A stretch of DNA of 12,657 nt from Clostridia bacterium (GTDB lineage: Bacteria; Bacillota; Clostridia; Clostridiales; Clostridiaceae). The stretch's first letter is position 1. Every line of letters starts with the position of its first letter. Location: the NCBI GenBank assembly GCA_009930125.1, contig RZYZ01000040.1, positions 1 through 12,657 on the forward strand, written 5' to 3'. Both the position numbers and the translations under genes were made by a program. Shown here in pieces: positions 12,581-12,657 of the stretch. Below the pieces are notes generated by a model. It had not been told where the DNA came from. It saw only the letters and a program-made list of their open reading frames with translations, and ran no database searches.

Positions 12581-12657
12581 ATGCTGAAACTGATCGATGA
12601 ACAGGAACTAAAACTGGAATACAGAAAAGGCTTCGGAGCTTGGACCTATCATCTTCG
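12581..12657 (+). CDS. N-terminus of an unidentified protein (3' end outside window)
   Basis: Only 25 codons plus two bases are visible. The ATG at 12581 follows GGAGGG by 8 bases and a plausible extended -10 promoter, so the start is well supported. The visible part reads MLKLIDEQELKL, then EYRKGFGAWTYHL. The GFGAWTYH stretch recalls small DUF1905-type proteins that begin with a similar strand, but 25 residues are too few to decide. No signal peptide is seen. Confidence 0.6.
   Translation, partial: MLKLIDEQELKLEYRKGFGAWTYHL

Noticed and set aside
1..12657. CRISPR array, tRNA or rRNA genes, insertion sequences
   Set aside because: No regularly spaced repeats, cloverleaf-like sequences, rRNA motifs, transposase frames or terminal inverted repeats were seen on either strand.

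Overview
The window looks like chromosomal DNA from a member of the Bacillota, probably Clostridia. It has moderate G+C, strong AGGAGG-type ribosome binding sites in front of nearly every gene, and families typical of that phylum (DUF1002, DUF6429, SWIM-domain proteins, a tandem FtsX-type exporter). This assignment rests on gene content and general appearance only; the species cannot be named. No mobile element, CRISPR array, rRNA or tRNA was found, and all complete genes look intact.

Layout. (1) Bases 2-295 are the 3' end of a flavodoxin-family gene on the + strand. It converges on a two-gene minus-strand operon (2272 to 309) encoding a DUF6429 protein and a SWIM zinc-finger protein whose frames overlap by 4 bases. 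(2) Bases 8826 to 2473 are a tightly packed four-gene minus-strand operon: a PEP-synthase-like dikinase, a divergent PlsY-like membrane protein, an ABC ATPase and an 859-residue FtsX/MacB-type permease. Gene junctions are 15 bp, a 4-bp overlap and 4 bp. A promoter lies at 8946-8974 and a terminator at 2351-2386. (3) A monocistronic tocopherol-cyclase-like gene (10006 to 9089) has its own extended -10 promoter and a long terminator hairpin. (4) On the + strand lie a secreted DUF1002 protein (10261-11235) and a small two-helix membrane protein (11499-11744). (5) A gamma-glutamylcyclotransferase-like gene (12289 to 11816) is divergent from a gene that runs off the right edge (12581 onward).

The most interesting part is the four-gene operon. 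The dikinase-like protein has the domain order of rifampin phosphotransferase (ATP-grasp, long middle domain, C-terminal swivelling His domain) and lacks the PEP-binding barrel of true PEP synthase. The PlsY-like protein keeps the fold motifs of the acyl-phosphate glycerol-3-phosphate acyltransferase but has lost several residues that are catalytic in that enzyme. Both are coupled to a MacB-superfamily exporter. A reasonable hypothesis is a system that phosphorylates and/or membrane-processes a small or lipid-like molecule and exports or extracts it from the membrane. The substrate is unknown and this function is inference.

Several start codons were revised using ribosome binding sites and promoters: the dikinase to 8826, the tocopherol-cyclase-like gene to 10006 and the small membrane protein to 11499.
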